Below are positions 51,548 to 62,934 of a stretch of 64,000 nucleotides of DNA, in pieces. A program made the position numbers and the translations under genes. This stretch comes from Gammaproteobacteria bacterium (GTDB lineage: Bacteria; Pseudomonadota; Gammaproteobacteria; Steroidobacterales; Steroidobacteraceae), in assembly GCA_024642505.1 (NCBI GenBank), contig JAHEAZ010000006.1:18984-82983 (forward strand). Reading direction: 5' to 3'. Every line of letters starts with the position of its first letter. The stretch's first letter is position 1. The notes below the pieces were generated by a model. It had not been told where the DNA came from and ran no database searches. It saw only the letters and a list, made by a program, of their open reading frames with translations.

Positions 51548-53371
51548 CTAGCGGTAGCCCTTGGCCTGGAGGGTGAAGAGGCTGGCATAGGTACCGCCCA
51601 GCTCCATCAGCTGCTCGTGACTGCCCTGCTCCACGATGCGGCCCCGCTCGAGAACGACGATGTGATCTGCCATGCGTACCGTCGAGAAACGATGCGAGAT
51701 CAGTATCGTTATCCGGTCACTCGCCAGCTGCCTGAAGTGCTCGAAGACCTCCGCCTCGGCGCGCGCGTCCATTGCAGCTGTCGGCTCGTCCAGCACCAGC
51801 ACATCCGCCCCGGTCCGCATGAAGGCTCGCGACAGCGCGATCTTCTGCCACTGGCCGCCCGACAGCTCGCGGCCATCCTTGAACCACTTGCCGAGCTGCG
51901 TCTGGTAGCCGCTGGGGAGCCGCTCGATGAACTCGGCCGCCTGGCCCTTGGCCGCCGCCTCACGCCAGCGTGACTCGTCCTCAAAACTGCCCTCGTCTCC
52001 CGCGCCGACATTTTCTCCGACCAGCAGTTGATAGCGCGCAAAGTCCTGGAATATGACGCCGATGCGCTGCCGCAGCGCGGTCGCATCCCATTCGCGCAGG
52101 TCCAGGCCGTCGAGCAGCACCCGGCCCGAACTCGGGTCGTACAGCCGCGTCAGCAACTTGATCAGGGTTGTCTTGCCCGACCCATTCTCGCCAACCAGCG
52201 CCAGCGAGGAGCCGGGGCGCAGGTGCAGGCTGATGTCCTTCAGCACAGGCTCGGTCGAGCCCGGGTAAGTGAAGCTCACCGACTCGAAACGCACCCCATC
52301 CGCCGGCACCGGGCCGCGTTGCAGGGCGCCCCTGGGCGCGGGCACCTCGGTCTCCAGGTACTCGTACAGCGTGGAAAGGTAAAGATTGTCCTCGTACATG
52401 CCCCCGATGGCCGACAGTCCTGCCGAGACGGCCGACTGCCCCTGCCGGAACAAGGCGAAGTACATGGTCATCTGGCCAAGGGTGATCAGGCCCTGCACCG
52501 TGCTCACGGCAATCCACGCATAGGCGCCATAGAGCGCAGCGGTGCCAAGCAGACCAAGCCCGAAGCCCCAGGAATCACGGCGTATCGTCAGCGCGCGGTC
52601 GGCCTGGTAGAGCTTGTCAAAAATATTCTGATAGCGATCGAGCAGGCGGCGCCCGAGGCCGAACAGTTTTACCTCCTTGGCATGATCCTCGCGCGCGAGC
52701 ACCGTCTCCAGGTAAATCTGCATGCGCGTCTCGGGTGAGCGCCAGCGAAACAGCCGAAAGGCATCACCCGAGAATTTCGCCTCGGCTACGAAAGCCGGCA
52801 GGCCCGCCAGTAGCAGCACCGCTACCGCCCAGGGTGAAAACTTGACCAACAGCACGCCGTAGCTCGCCAGCGACACGGCATTTTGTGCCAGCCCGAAGCT
52901 GCGCATGACCAACGACAGCGGACGCACCGACGCCTCGCGCCGCGCGCGGGTCAGCTTGTCGTAAAACTCCGAGTCTTCGAAATGCCTCAGCTCCAGCGTC
53001 AGCGCCTTCTCCAGGATCATGACGTTGACCCGCTGGCCGAGCTGGGCCCGGAGCAGTGACTGGCACAGGTTCAACCCGCGCTGCGTCGCAGCGAGCACCG
53101 CGACCAGCGCTCCTTCCAGCAGCACGTACTCGATGACCCGGGCCGCGTTCCCGGTGTCGATGGCCGCCACCACTGCGTCTACGATCAGGGCACCAACCCA
53201 GGCGACGCCCGCCGGCAGCACGCCGGCCATCACCGTCAGCGTACCGATGCTCACGGTCAGCGGCTGGTTGGTGCTCCAGACCAGCTCCAGCGCGCGCCGG
53301 CTATAGCGAAAGACACCAAAAAAACCGCTCAGCGGTGCCGGCTGCGCGGCCGGCGCAGGGGTCGGCTTCAC
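51548..53371 (-). CDS. ABC exporter, membrane-ATPase half-transporter
   Basis: A 607-residue protein with a type I exporter membrane domain (about six helices, residues 30-330) and a C-terminal ATPase. Walker A is GENGSGKTTLIK, signature ELSGGQWQKIALSRAFMR, Walker B VLVLDEPTAAMD, H-loop ISHRFSTVR. It functions as a homodimer exporting lipids, peptides or drugs. The substrate is not evident. GTG start at 53371. It resembles MsbA-like exporters. Confidence 0.9.
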   Translation of the reverse strand: MKPTPAPAAQPAPLSGFFGVFRYSRRALELVWSTNQPLTVSIGTLTVMAGVLPAGVAWVGALIVDAVVAAIDTGNAARVIEYVLLEGALVAVLAATQRGLNLCQSLLRAQLGQRVNVMILEKALTLELRHFEDSEFYDKLTRARREASVRPLSLVMRSFGLAQNAVSLASYGVLLVKFSPWAVAVLLLAGLPAFVAEAKFSGDAFRLFRWRSPETRMQIYLETVLAREDHAKEVKLFGLGRRLLDRYQNIFDKLYQADRALTIRRDSWGFGLGLLGTAALYGAYAWIAVSTVQGLITLGQMTMYFALFRQGQSAVSAGLSAIGGMYEDNLYLSTLYEYLETEVPAPRGALQRGPVPADGVRFESVSFTYPGSTEPVLKDISLHLRPGSSLALVGENGSGKTTLIKLLTRLYDPSSGRVLLDGLDLREWDATALRQRIGVIFQDFARYQLLVGENVGAGDEGSFEDESRWREAAAKGQAAEFIERLPSGYQTQLGKWFKDGRELSGGQWQKIALSRAFMRTGADVLVLDEPTAAMDARAEAEVFEHFRQLASDRITILISHRFSTVRMADHIVVLERGRIVEQGSHEQLMELGGTYASLFTLQAKGYR

Positions 53372-53433
53372 GGCCGGTCTCGCCGCACCTTCGGATGCGT
53401 GATCATCAAGAGGCTATTCGCTCCGGGGCCTGG

Positions 53434-53781
53434 TCAACGGTCCTGCTTACTGCGCTTCTTCGGCATGCCATCGGTTACGTCGCGCGCCCAGCTGAGCGCA
53501 GCGACGACCTGAGGAGTGCCTACCGTCGATACCAGCAGCAGTAGGGCGTGCTCGATTTCCTTCGGCGTCACGCCGGCGGCGAGTGCGCGACGCACGTGGC
53601 TGTGCACTGCACCCTCGGATCTCACTGCCGCGGCTGCGGCCAGCTGCACCAGGTGACTGGTGCGGGTATCGAGCGGCCCCGCGGACCTAACCGCAGCGCC
53701 GAGTGTCTCGATCGCCTTGAATACCTTGGGGTGATCCTGGGTCAACTTGAGAAATATTCTCGGTGCCTTGGACTTTGCCAT
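53434..53781 (-). CDS. AhpD/carboxymuconolactone-decarboxylase-family protein
   Basis: The 115-residue CMD-fold protein has RTSHLVQLAAAAAVRSEGAVHSHVRRALAAGVTPKEIEHALLLLVSTVG. The CxxC of AhpD peroxidases is absent (AVHSH), so it resembles gamma-CMD-like members instead. Redox function is therefore doubtful. GGAGG lies five bases before the ATG at 53781. A much longer frame is rejected. It is 62 bases upstream of the exporter gene, in the same direction. Confidence 0.82.
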   Translation of the reverse strand: MAKSKAPRIFLKLTQDHPKVFKAIETLGAAVRSAGPLDTRTSHLVQLAAAAAVRSEGAVHSHVRRALAAGVTPKEIEHALLLLVSTVGTPQVVAALSWARDVTDGMPKKRSKQDR

Positions 53782-53852
53782 GTCATGCCTCCTGGCGACG
53801 GGTATGCCGGACACGCATGCCGGGGCAACAATTCTAGCCCCCCCGGGGAGAC

Positions 53853-53890
53853 ATGTGCCGGCGCGCCGGCACATTGCCGAGGCCGGCAAT
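53853..53890. promoter_or_regulatory. tandem palindromes upstream of the AhpD-like gene
   Basis: A perfect 22-bp palindrome with arms ATGTGCCGGCG at 53853-53874 overlaps by two bases a second inverted repeat, ATTGCCG...CGGCAAT (53873-53890). They lie in the 244-base gap between the divergent CMD-type gene and ygbA and could be binding sites or a hairpin in the leader. The rest of the gap has no gene. Confidence 0.55.
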
Positions 53891-54025
53891 ATTCCAGCAG
53901 GTAACGAATGACCGCGCTGGTTACGGGCTATACAGGCTTTCTTGTACGGCGCTAAGCTGCCACCCTGACGGACAGCCAAACCGATTGCATCGGGCTACCA
54001 CAGCGCCCACGGACAACCCAGGCAG

Positions 54026-54415
54026 ATGACAAATCCACACTCGCACCGGGCACCGGCGAGCGGCCAAGCCTTGAAAGGCCGGCTGGGTCGCGAGCACCAG
54101 ACCATGCGGCACATGGTGAGCCTGTATTGCCGTGCCCATCATGCATCCGATGGCTCGGGACCCTGCCCCCGCTGCACCGAGTTCCTGGACTACGCTGCCT
54201 GCAGGCTGGAAAAGTGTCCCTACGGTGAAGACAAGCCGACCTGCGCGAATTGCCCGATCCACTGCTACAAGAAGGCCCCGCGGGAGTTCGCCAAGGTAGT
54301 CATGCGTTACGCCGGCCCACGCATGGTGACGCGCCATCCCTGGCTCGCGCTGCTGCACCTCGTCGACGGCCGGCGCAAGGTCGCGCACCCCATGGCAACA
54401 CGCCGCCGACGCTGA
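54026..54415 (+). CDS. ygbA: YgbA, nitrous-oxide-stimulated-promoter family protein
   Basis: The 129-residue protein has the YgbA_NO pattern REHQTMRHMVSLYCRAHHASDGSGPCPRCTEFLDYAACRLEKCPYGEDKPTCANCPIHCYKKAPREFAKVVMRYAGPRM. Seven or more cysteines probably bind metal or an iron-sulfur cluster. In E. coli, ygbA is induced by nitric oxide through NsrR. I cannot see a clear NsrR box here. ATG 54026. Confidence 0.88.
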   Translation: MTNPHSHRAPASGQALKGRLGREHQTMRHMVSLYCRAHHASDGSGPCPRCTEFLDYAACRLEKCPYGEDKPTCANCPIHCYKKAPREFAKVVMRYAGPRMVTRHPWLALLHLVDGRRKVAHPMATRRRR

Positions 54416-54539
54416 AGATGGCGCCCGCTCGGGGTTCCGGGGTTTTGCCCACCTCGCAGTAACGGTGCAATATTCCCGAACACCCGAAACCCCCGCCCCG
54501 GCACCATTTGCCCAATCTGCCATCAAAGGATGCCTCGGT

Positions 54540-55514
54540 ATGGATAGCTCTCCAGACTTGATCTGCGCGTACACCTTCGACGGCCACGGCAGCGGTCGCC
54601 CGCTCGACTGGGACGGGCTGCGTGCGTACCGGGCCGACGAAGGCTGGCTCTGGGTGCACCTGCAACGCGATGCGCCCGGCAGCCGGAAATGGCTGGAGCG
54701 AGAATCCGGTCTCGACGAAATCCTCTGCGACGCATTGCTGTCGAGCGAATCACGACCGCGCTGTGAGAGCTACGGCGAAGGACTGCTGATCAGCCTGCGC
54801 GGCGTCAACCTCAATCCGGGCGCCGATCCAGAGGATATGGTCGCCCTCGTGCTCTGGGCCGAGGCCGGCCGCGTCATCAGCGTCCGCCGGCGCAGGATCA
54901 TGGCGGTCGATTCGGTCCGTGCCTCCATCGACGCCGGCCGCGCGCCAATTACGGCTGGCGATTTCCTGGCGACCCTTGCGGAGGGCCTGGTTGAACGTGT
55001 CGGTCCCGTGGTCGACGCACTCGAGGAGCAGGTGGCCGACCTCGAGGAAGACATCATTGCCAACCGCACCGACGGCATCAGGCTGAGACTCGCGGAACTG
55101 CGTCGGGCCGCAATCGCGCTCCGACGCTACATCGGTCCCCAGCGCGAGGCGATGTCGCGCCTACTCACCCAGCAGGCCGACTGGATCTCACCCACGGACC
55201 GGCGCTGGCTGCGCGAGGTGGCCGATCGGATTACCCGCTACGTCGAGGACCTTGACGCCGCCCGCGAGCGCGCCCAGATCGTGCAGGAAGAACTTGCCGC
55301 CCGCGTGTCGGAGCAGATCAACCGGAACATGTATGTACTGTCTATCGTCGCCGCTGTGTTCCTGCCACTGGGGCTCCTGACCGGCTATCTCGGCATCAAC
55401 GTGGGCGGCATTCCCGGAACCGACTGGCGCTGGTCGTTCGCCATCGTGGGCGTGGGAATACTGGTGGTTGCAGGACTCGAGCTGTGGTTATTCCGCAAGT
55501 TGAAGTGGATATGA
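54540..55514 (+). CDS. zntB: ZntB/CorA-family divalent cation transporter
   Basis: A 324-residue protein with a large cytoplasmic domain (residues 1-250, rich in helices) and two C-terminal transmembrane helices. The pore motif YLGINVGGIPG follows the first helix, with Ile between Gly and Asn as often in ZntB, compared with GMN in CorA. It is a zinc or magnesium transporter. A longer frame upstream of ATG 54540 is rejected because the conserved region begins just after it. Confidence 0.88.
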   Translation: MDSSPDLICAYTFDGHGSGRPLDWDGLRAYRADEGWLWVHLQRDAPGSRKWLERESGLDEILCDALLSSESRPRCESYGEGLLISLRGVNLNPGADPEDMVALVLWAEAGRVISVRRRRIMAVDSVRASIDAGRAPITAGDFLATLAEGLVERVGPVVDALEEQVADLEEDIIANRTDGIRLRLAELRRAAIALRRYIGPQREAMSRLLTQQADWISPTDRRWLREVADRITRYVEDLDAARERAQIVQEELAARVSEQINRNMYVLSIVAAVFLPLGLLTGYLGINVGGIPGTDWRWSFAIVGVGILVVAGLELWLFRKLKWI

Positions 55515-55544
55515 GCCGCAGCGGTCGCGCCGGGTTGCAGCGCC

Positions 55545-56114
55545 CTAGTCACTGACGGGCTGCGCGGCCTGCAGGATCTCGATCAGGTAGCCATCCGGAT
55601 CGAAGACGTGAAAGACCTTGCCTTCCATGGACCTGCCCGCTGCATCCTTGTCGCGCGAGCGATAGGTCACCGGATCCTCGACGATGCGGGCGCCGGCGGC
55701 CTGCAGCACCGAGTGAATCAGTCCCGCGTCGACGACATCGAAGACGAATACCATGTCGCCAAGCCCGATCTGCTCGCGCGACGGGTCATGCGTCGCGGCT
55801 GGTCGTGCGTCGTCGAAGGACAGCAGGCCGATTTTACCTCCCCCGCCGCTCGACGGCCCAAGGATCGTCAGCCGCCATTGCGTCGACTTGCTGTTGAGCG
55901 GGAATGGGCTGTCAGGATTGCGCTCGCCGCCCATCTCGCTTTCGACCGAGAAGCCGAGCAGCGAATAGAAAGCCAGTGAGCGGTCGACGTCCGCCACCGT
56001 GAGCGTGGTACGCAACAATGTGGCACCGGCGGGGGCCGAGGTGGCCGCGAACAATGTCGCTGGAAGGGACAACAGCATGCCACACAACGCCGCTGGGACA
56101 CTTCGACGATCCAT
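55545..56114 (-). CDS. secreted VOC-family (glyoxalase-like) protein
   Basis: The 189-residue protein has a signal peptide (ALCGMLLSLPATLFA) followed by a VOC fold: TLLRTTLTVADVDRSLAFYSLLGFSVESEMGGERNPDSPFPLNS and VFHVFDPDGYLIEI. Expected metal residues are only partly present. Periplasmic VOC proteins of this kind are poorly characterised. Convergent with zntB. ATG 56114 is chosen because the signal peptide starts there. Confidence 0.8.
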   Translation of the reverse strand: MDRRSVPAALCGMLLSLPATLFAATSAPAGATLLRTTLTVADVDRSLAFYSLLGFSVESEMGGERNPDSPFPLNSKSTQWRLTILGPSSGGGGKIGLLSFDDARPAATHDPSREQIGLGDMVFVFDVVDAGLIHSVLQAAGARIVEDPVTYRSRDKDAAGRSMEGKVFHVFDPDGYLIEILQAAQPVSD

Positions 56115-56298
56115 GGCGCAACTCCAGTTTGAACCAGGCACAGCATAACGCTGCCGAATCGGCCGGGGTGAAAGAAGCCATGCGCCGTGCGGGCCGGCGC
56201 CCCGGCGCCGTGATCTGGCTGCCGAAGGCTTGCGTACCCTATACTGATCCGCAACAAGAACGCCCCACGCGGCCTTGACTTAACTAGCGGAGCATCCC

Positions 56299-56988
56299 TT
56301 GAACAATCCTCTGGCCGACCACCAGCCTCCTGCGCAGCAAGCCGGACTCGGCGCCTTCCTCGTCGGCCTCGCCGTGGCAAGTCTGGCTGGCTGTACTACA
56401 CCCCCGGTGACGACCGAGAGCGCCTGGGGAGAGGGCGTGCCGCGCAACCAGACCTACTCGCGATTGCTGGTTCTCGGCATCAGTCCGGAGTCGAATCAAC
56501 GCTGCGCTTTCGAGAGATACCTGGTGGAAACATTGCAGAGTGCCGCCGTGGTCGCAAAGACCAGCTGCTCGGTGATGGACCCGAAGGAACCGCTCACTCG
56601 CGAAAGCGTCGAGCGCGCCGTCGCCGCCGTTGGCGCCGACGCGGTCCTCGCAACGCACCTCGTCGAATCGAGCCAGCAACTTACTGAAGGTGGCTCGATG
56701 GACACCCGCGGTGGTGCTCGCTACAAGGCGACCGGCTCCGGATTTTCCACCGGCTACTGGGGCGTCTACGGCGTGCCGGTGGTGTACGGCGAGTTCCAGA
56801 CCTCACCATCGGTATTTGCCGTCCAGGGTACTGCCCGGATTTCGACCCAGCTCTATCAGACCCGCGACGCCGGACTGGTCTATTCGATCGAGACCAGGGC
56901 AGCCAACTTCGAGTCGCGCGATCAGGTGCTGTTTGATGTCACGCTGGCGATTACCGAGAGGCTGCGTCGGGATGGGCTGATTCGTTAG
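56299..56988 (+). CDS. lipoprotein of unknown function
   Basis: A 229-residue protein with a lipobox (FLVGLAVASLAGC) near residue 32 and a periplasmic domain of mixed alpha/beta (SRLLVLGISPESNQRCAFERYLVETLQSA...VGADAVLATHL). No recognised family name. TTG 56299 is the start, with AGCGGAG in front. Divergent from the secreted VOC gene with about 180 bases between, which could hold two promoters. Confidence 0.72.
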   Translation: MNNPLADHQPPAQQAGLGAFLVGLAVASLAGCTTPPVTTESAWGEGVPRNQTYSRLLVLGISPESNQRCAFERYLVETLQSAAVVAKTSCSVMDPKEPLTRESVERAVAAVGADAVLATHLVESSQQLTEGGSMDTRGGARYKATGSGFSTGYWGVYGVPVVYGEFQTSPSVFAVQGTARISTQLYQTRDAGLVYSIETRAANFESRDQVLFDVTLAITERLRRDGLIR

Positions 56989-57054
56989 GGACGATTCCAG
57001 CCGCTCTCGCGCCTCTGCTCTCTGGTGCCGGATCCGCGGCAGCGCCAGTCCCCG

Positions 57055-57930
57055 TCAGTACGCCCGTTTCTTGGTGTCGAGGAGCTTCAGGATCAGCGGA
57101 GTCAGTATCAACTGCATGGCCAGCGGCAATTTGCCGCCCGGTACCACGATGGTGTTCGGACGCGACATGAAGCTGTCGTGCACCATCGACAGCAGATAGC
57201 GGAAGTCGATTCCTTTCGGGTTCGCAAAGCGGATGATCAGGAAACTCTCGTCCGCCAGCGGGATGTCCTTCGCGATGAACGGGTTGCTGGTGTCCACCGT
57301 CGGCACGCGCTGGAAGTTGATGTGCGTGCGCGAGAACTGCGGGCAGATGTAGTTCACGTAGTCAGGCATGCGCCTGAGGATGGTGTCCACCACGGCCTCG
57401 GTCGAGTAGCCGCGCTTGGCCTTGTCGCGGTGCAGTTTCTGGATCCACTCGAGGTTGACAGTGGGGACGACGCCGACCAGCAGGTCGACGTGGCGCGCGA
57501 CGTCGTGCTCCGGCGTCTGCACCGCGCCGTGCAGGCCCTCGTAGAACAGCAGGTCCGAGCCCTCGCCGATTTCCTTCCAGGGCGTGAAGGTGCCGGGCTG
57601 TGCGCCATGCACGGCCGCCTCCTGTGCGTCGTGCACGTAGACCCGCGAACGGCCCGTTCCCGACTGGCCATAGCTCCTGAACAGCTCCTCGAGTTCGCCG
57701 AACAGGTTTGACCCGGGGCCGAAATGGCTGAAGTTGTCATTGCCTGCTGCGGCCGCCTCCGCCAGCTTGTCGCGCATGGCCTGGCGGTCGTAGCGATGGA
57801 AGGCGTCGCCTTCGACGATGGCGGCGTCGATTTTTTCACGACGGAAAATCCACTCGAATGTCGTCTTGACCGTGGTGGTTCCGGCGCCCGAGGAGCCGGT
57901 AACGGCGATGATCGGATGCTTGGCCGACAT
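57055..57930 (-). CDS. cbbP: phosphoribulokinase (class I)
   Basis: A 291-residue enzyme that phosphorylates ribulose-5-phosphate for RuBisCO. The P-loop is GSSGAGTTTVK near residue 12. Substrate residues EGDAFHRYDR follow near residue 41, and the bacterial class I octameric form has this length. It ends the cbbLSXFP series and starts 16 bases after cbbF. GGGAC lies before the ATG at 57930. Confidence 0.94.
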   Translation of the reverse strand: MSAKHPIIAVTGSSGAGTTTVKTTFEWIFRREKIDAAIVEGDAFHRYDRQAMRDKLAEAAAAGNDNFSHFGPGSNLFGELEELFRSYGQSGTGRSRVYVHDAQEAAVHGAQPGTFTPWKEIGEGSDLLFYEGLHGAVQTPEHDVARHVDLLVGVVPTVNLEWIQKLHRDKAKRGYSTEAVVDTILRRMPDYVNYICPQFSRTHINFQRVPTVDTSNPFIAKDIPLADESFLIIRFANPKGIDFRYLLSMVHDSFMSRPNTIVVPGGKLPLAMQLILTPLILKLLDTKKRAY

Positions 57931-57946
57931 GTCTGTCCCTCCGGGC

Positions 57947-59008
57947 TCAGGTATTGATGAACAGCGATCGATCGCCGAATAGCGGTGACGAGTATGGCTG
58001 GTCCTCGCCGCTGTCATACTCGGCATGGTAGGTCTCGATACGCTCGACCTCCTCGCGTGAACCGATGATCACCGGCACGCGCTGATGCAGGGCGGTGGGC
58101 TGTACGTCCATGATGCGGCCGCGACCGGTGGAAGCCAGTCCGCCGGCCTGCTCCACCAGCATGGACATCGGGTTCCCCTCATACATCAGCCGCAGGCGGC
58201 CCTCGCGGTGCGCCTCCTTCTGATCGCGCGGGTACATGTAGACTCCGCCCCGCATCAGGATTCGGTGTACGTCCGCGACCATGGACGCGACCCAGCGCGT
58301 ATTGAAGTCGCGGCCGCGCGGACCATCGCGCCCCGCCTTGCACTCGTCGATGTAGCGGATCACCGGCGGCTCCCAGAAGCGGCGGTTGGCCGCATTGATC
58401 GCGTACTCCGATGTGCTGTCTGGGATCCTCAGGTCACGCCTGGTCAGCACGTAGTTGCCGATCTCGCGGTCCAGCGTGAAGCTGTGCGTGCCGCTGCCGA
58501 CCGTCAGCACCAGCTCCGTGCACGGGCCGTAGATTGCATAGCCGGCGGCGATCTGGCGCGAGCCCGGCTGCAGCACCGCCTGCCCGCCTGTCGCGTTTTC
58601 TGGAATTTCGAGTACCGAGAAGATCGAACCGACCGCCACGTTGACGTCGAGGTTGCTGGAGCCGTCAAGCGGGTCGAACACCAGCGCCAGGCGTCCCCTG
58701 CCCGGCACCATCTTCACATGATCCATTTCCTCGGACGCGAGCGCGCCGACCAGTCCGCTCCACTCCGTGCCACGCACGAACAGCTCGTCCGACAGGACAT
58801 CGAGCTTCTTCTGCGCCTCGCCCTGCGCATTCTCGCTACCGGCAAGCTTCGACAGCCCGAGCAAGGGACCCTTGCCGACCGCGGCCGAGATCGCCTTCGT
58901 GACCGCAGCGACGTCAACCAGCAGCGCCGCCAGGTCGCGCGCATTAGGCCCTTGCGGGATCTGCTCGATGGCGAACTTCGAAACCGTCGTGTAGCCGGGG
59001 TTCAGCAT
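57947..59008 (-). CDS. cbbF: fructose-1,6-bisphosphatase, class I
   Basis: A 353-residue enzyme with the metal/phosphate motif [23 protein letters not shown] near residue 113, and [24 protein letters not shown]. It removes the 1-phosphate of fructose-1,6-bisphosphate in the Calvin cycle and gluconeogenesis. The ATG at 59008 has AAGGAGG directly upstream. It overlaps the end of cbbX by seven bases. Confidence 0.93.
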   Translation of the reverse strand: MLNPGYTTVSKFAIEQIPQGPNARDLAALLVDVAAVTKAISAAVGKGPLLGLSKLAGSENAQGEAQKKLDVLSDELFVRGTEWSGLVGALASEEMDHVKMVPGRGRLALVFDPLDGSSNLDVNVAVGSIFSVLEIPENATGGQAVLQPGSRQIAAGYAIYGPCTELVLTVGSGTHSFTLDREIGNYVLTRRDLRIPDSTSEYAINAANRRFWEPPVIRYIDECKAGRDGPRGRDFNTRWVASMVADVHRILMRGGVYMYPRDQKEAHREGRLRLMYEGNPMSMLVEQAGGLASTGRGRIMDVQPTALHQRVPVIIGSREEVERIETYHAEYDSGEDQPYSSPLFGDRSLFINT

Positions 59009-59901
59009 GCCGCCTCCTTGGTGGAATCGTCGTCCCGTACGGCGTCGAATACCCGGCTGGCGCGGATGTCGGCTGCCTCGATCGTGGTCAGTGTCTCCGC
59101 ATCCACCCGTCCGGCCTCGATCAGCCGGCGCGCCTGCCGGAGGCGGGCGCGATCGAGCGCATTGCGGATCGACCGCGCGTTGGCAAAGTTGGGCTGCCGG
59201 CGCCTGCGCTCGACATATTCGGAGAGCGCCTGCCTGGCATCGGCCGAAAGCTGCAGGCCGAGTCCGCCGACCATGCGATCGGCAATCTGCAGCAGCTCCC
59301 CCTCGGAGTAGTCGGGAAAGTCGATATGGTGCGCCACCCGTGAGGCCAGGCCCGGGTTGCTCTCGAAGAACCGTTCGATACGCGACTTGTAGCCGGCGAA
59401 GATCACCACCAGGTCCTCGCGCTGGTTCTCCATCACCTGCATCAGGATCTCGATGGCCTCCTGGCCGTAGTCGCGCTCGTTCTCCGGGCGGTACAGGTAG
59501 TAGGCCTCGTCGATGAACAGCACACCGCCCATGGCCTTCTTCAGGACCTCCTTGGTCTTGGGCGCCGTGTGGCCGATGTACTGGCCTACCAGGTCGTCTC
59601 GCGTGACCGCGACGAGGTGTCCCTTCCGCACGTGACCGAGCCGGTGCAGGATCTCGGCCATGCGCATGGCGACCGTGGTCTTGCCGGTTCCGGGGTTACC
59701 GGTGAAGCTCATGTGCAGGGACAACGGTGCGCCGCTCACGCCAAGCGCTGCGCGCGCCTTTTCGACCACCAGCAGCGAGGCGATCTCGCGGATGCGATTC
59801 TTGACCGGCTTGAGCCCGATCAGGTCGCGGTCGAGCTCGTCGAGCACGTCGGCGACCTTCGACTCCTCTAGCAGCGCCTTGAGGTCGACGGTGTCGCTCA
59901 C
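59002..59901 (-). CDS. cbbX: CbbX, AAA+ activase of red-type RuBisCO
   Basis: A 299-residue AAA+ protein with Walker [16 protein letters not shown] and Walker [22 protein letters not shown]. It uses ATP to release inhibitory sugar phosphates from red-type form I RuBisCO. GTG 59901 (protein beginning with [12 protein letters not shown]) agrees with other CbbX N-termini. A frame extending to 59970 would overlap cbbS and is rejected. It lies 13 bases downstream of cbbS. Confidence 0.92.
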   Translation of the reverse strand: MSDTVDLKALLEESKVADVLDELDRDLIGLKPVKNRIREIASLLVVEKARAALGVSGAPLSLHMSFTGNPGTGKTTVAMRMAEILHRLGHVRKGHLVAVTRDDLVGQYIGHTAPKTKEVLKKAMGGVLFIDEAYYLYRPENERDYGQEAIEILMQVMENQREDLVVIFAGYKSRIERFFESNPGLASRVAHHIDFPDYSEGELLQIADRMVGGLGLQLSADARQALSEYVERRRRQPNFANARSIRNALDRARLRQARRLIEAGRVDAETLTTIEAADIRASRVFDAVRDDDSTKEAAC

Positions 59902-59914
59902 GACCGGGTCCTGG

Positions 59915-60307
59915 TCACTGACGCCGTGTCTCGAGCCCGTATTGAACGTTGCGGCCCGGACCTTCCGCACGTGTCAGCCTGAAGTCGGGCTCGACCGCCG
60001 GTCGATTGACGATGAACGACAGACGCATGGTCTCGAAACCGAGTGTCGAGTCAAAGGCATTGACCTTGATGTAACGGTCACCGAACACCTTGCGGCACTC
60101 GGCCAGCTCGTACATCAACCCGGCGGCGTCCTTCAGGTCGAACATCGGCATGCCCCACATTTCCCAGTACACATTCCGCGGATGGGCGTCGTCAGTGTGT
60201 TCGATTGACACCGCCCAGCCCTGCGAAAGTGCGTAGTCGACCTGCCTGGCGATCTGCTCGTCGGTCAGGTCGGGAAGAAAGGAAAAAGTGCCTTGCGTGA
60301 CTCTCAT
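59915..60307 (-). CDS. cbbS: RuBisCO small subunit, red type
   Basis: The 130-residue small subunit has [37 protein letters not shown] near the N-terminus, and [16 protein letters not shown]. The C-terminal extension after residue 100 ([31 protein letters not shown]) is the red-type hairpin that forms the central barrel. GAGG precedes the ATG at 60307. It follows cbbL by nine bases. Confidence 0.95.
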   Translation of the reverse strand: MRVTQGTFSFLPDLTDEQIARQVDYALSQGWAVSIEHTDDAHPRNVYWEMWGMPMFDLKDAAGLMYELAECRKVFGDRYIKVNAFDSTLGFETMRLSFIVNRPAVEPDFRLTRAEGPGRNVQYGLETRRQ

Positions 60308-60316
60308 GGGCGTTCC

Positions 60317-61873
<1,557 letters not shown>

Positions 61874-61878
61874 TCAGA

Positions 61879-61912
61879 TAATATAAACTTAGTATTTGTT
61901 AGCTCTTCATAA
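61879..61912. promoter_or_regulatory. tandem CbbR-type sites between cbbL and cbbR
   Basis: In the AT-rich gap the pattern TAA-N7-TTA-N7-TTA-N8-TAA occurs at 61879-61912. Each pair fits the CbbR consensus TNA-N7/8-TNA known from autotrophs. It ends ten bases before the cbbR ATG and about 80 bases from cbbL, as expected for a divergent, autoregulated cbb promoter. Confidence 0.65.
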
Positions 61913-61922
61913 ACTTTTACTT

Positions 61923-62882
61923 ATGAATCCGACTCACCTGACCCTCAGGCAGCTGCAAATCCTCGAGGCCGTTCAAGACGCGGGTTCGATGGCCGAGGCA
62001 GGCAGGACGCTGCACATGACTGGCCCTGGCGTTACCCAGCAGATCCAGCAACTCGAAAAAGTGCTCGGGGCTCCCGTGTACGACCGGCTCGGGAGGCGCC
62101 TGAAGCTGACGGCCGCCGGAAGGCACGCTCTTGCAGCCGCCCACGACGTGCACGCGCGGCTCGCGGCGTTGGCCAGGGAGATGGACGCGCTCGCCAACCG
62201 CGACGAAGGCGTGCTGCATCTCGGCGTCCTGGCGACCGGTACGCACATCCTGCCGCCGCTGCTGGCCGAATTCCGCCGACGCGCCCCGGGCATCGCCGTG
62301 CACATGGTCGTTTCCACCCGCGAGGAGCTCGCCTCGCACCTGCTCGAGGGAACCGTGGACCTGGCGCTCATGGGCCGCGTCCCCGGACGAGACGACGCGG
62401 CCGTCGCCGCCAACGCGGACCCGCTGGTGCGCGAGCCGCTGGCCGACAATCCGCACGTGATCATCGCCTGGGTCGGCCATCCGCTGGCCGGCGAGCGCGG
62501 CATAGCGCCGATCGAGCTACGTCACGAAACCTTCATCCAGCGCGAGAGCGGCTCCGGCACACGCGCGATGCTGGATGACTTTCTGCGGATGCATCGCGTG
62601 TCGCCGAGGGAACGCCTGACGATGTTCGGCAACGAGATGGTCAAGCATGCAGTCATGTCCCAGCTCGGCATCAGCCTGACGTCGATGCACACGCTGGGGC
62701 TCGAACTGAGCAGCAGCGCATTGGTGCACCTCGACGTCGAGTACACGCCGATCCTGCGCAAATGGTACGTGGTTCATCACGGCGATCGGTGGCTGCCGCC
62801 CGCGGCGACGGCGTTTCGCGACTATCTGCTCACTGATGGAGCAGCGCAGGTCCGTGCGTCGACCGCGGCGCTGCTGCGATAA
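61923..62882 (+). CDS. cbbR: CbbR, LysR-type activator of the Calvin cycle genes
   Basis: A 319-residue LysR regulator with an N-terminal HTH (LRQLQILEAVQDAGSMAEAGRTLHMTGPGVTQQIQQLEKVLGAPVYDRLGRRLKLTAAG) and an effector domain. Divergent orientation from cbbL and the TNA-type sites upstream fit CbbR. It senses RuBP, NADPH or similar metabolites in other bacteria. ATG 61923; the Shine-Dalgarno sequence is weak. Confidence 0.9.
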   Translation: MNPTHLTLRQLQILEAVQDAGSMAEAGRTLHMTGPGVTQQIQQLEKVLGAPVYDRLGRRLKLTAAGRHALAAAHDVHARLAALAREMDALANRDEGVLHLGVLATGTHILPPLLAEFRRRAPGIAVHMVVSTREELASHLLEGTVDLALMGRVPGRDDAAVAANADPLVREPLADNPHVIIAWVGHPLAGERGIAPIELRHETFIQRESGSGTRAMLDDFLRMHRVSPRERLTMFGNEMVKHAVMSQLGISLTSMHTLGLELSSSALVHLDVEYTPILRKWYVVHHGDRWLPPAATAFRDYLLTDGAAQVRASTAALLR

Positions 62883-62934
62883 CGCAGCCGAGATTCTGCA
62901 GCTCGCGCAGGCAACCGGCCCGCTGTAGCCGCGG

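Noticed and set aside
58085..59311. A 408-codon open frame on the plus strand opposite cbbF and cbbX
   Set aside because: It is antisense to two certain enzymes, has biased composition, and carries no motif.
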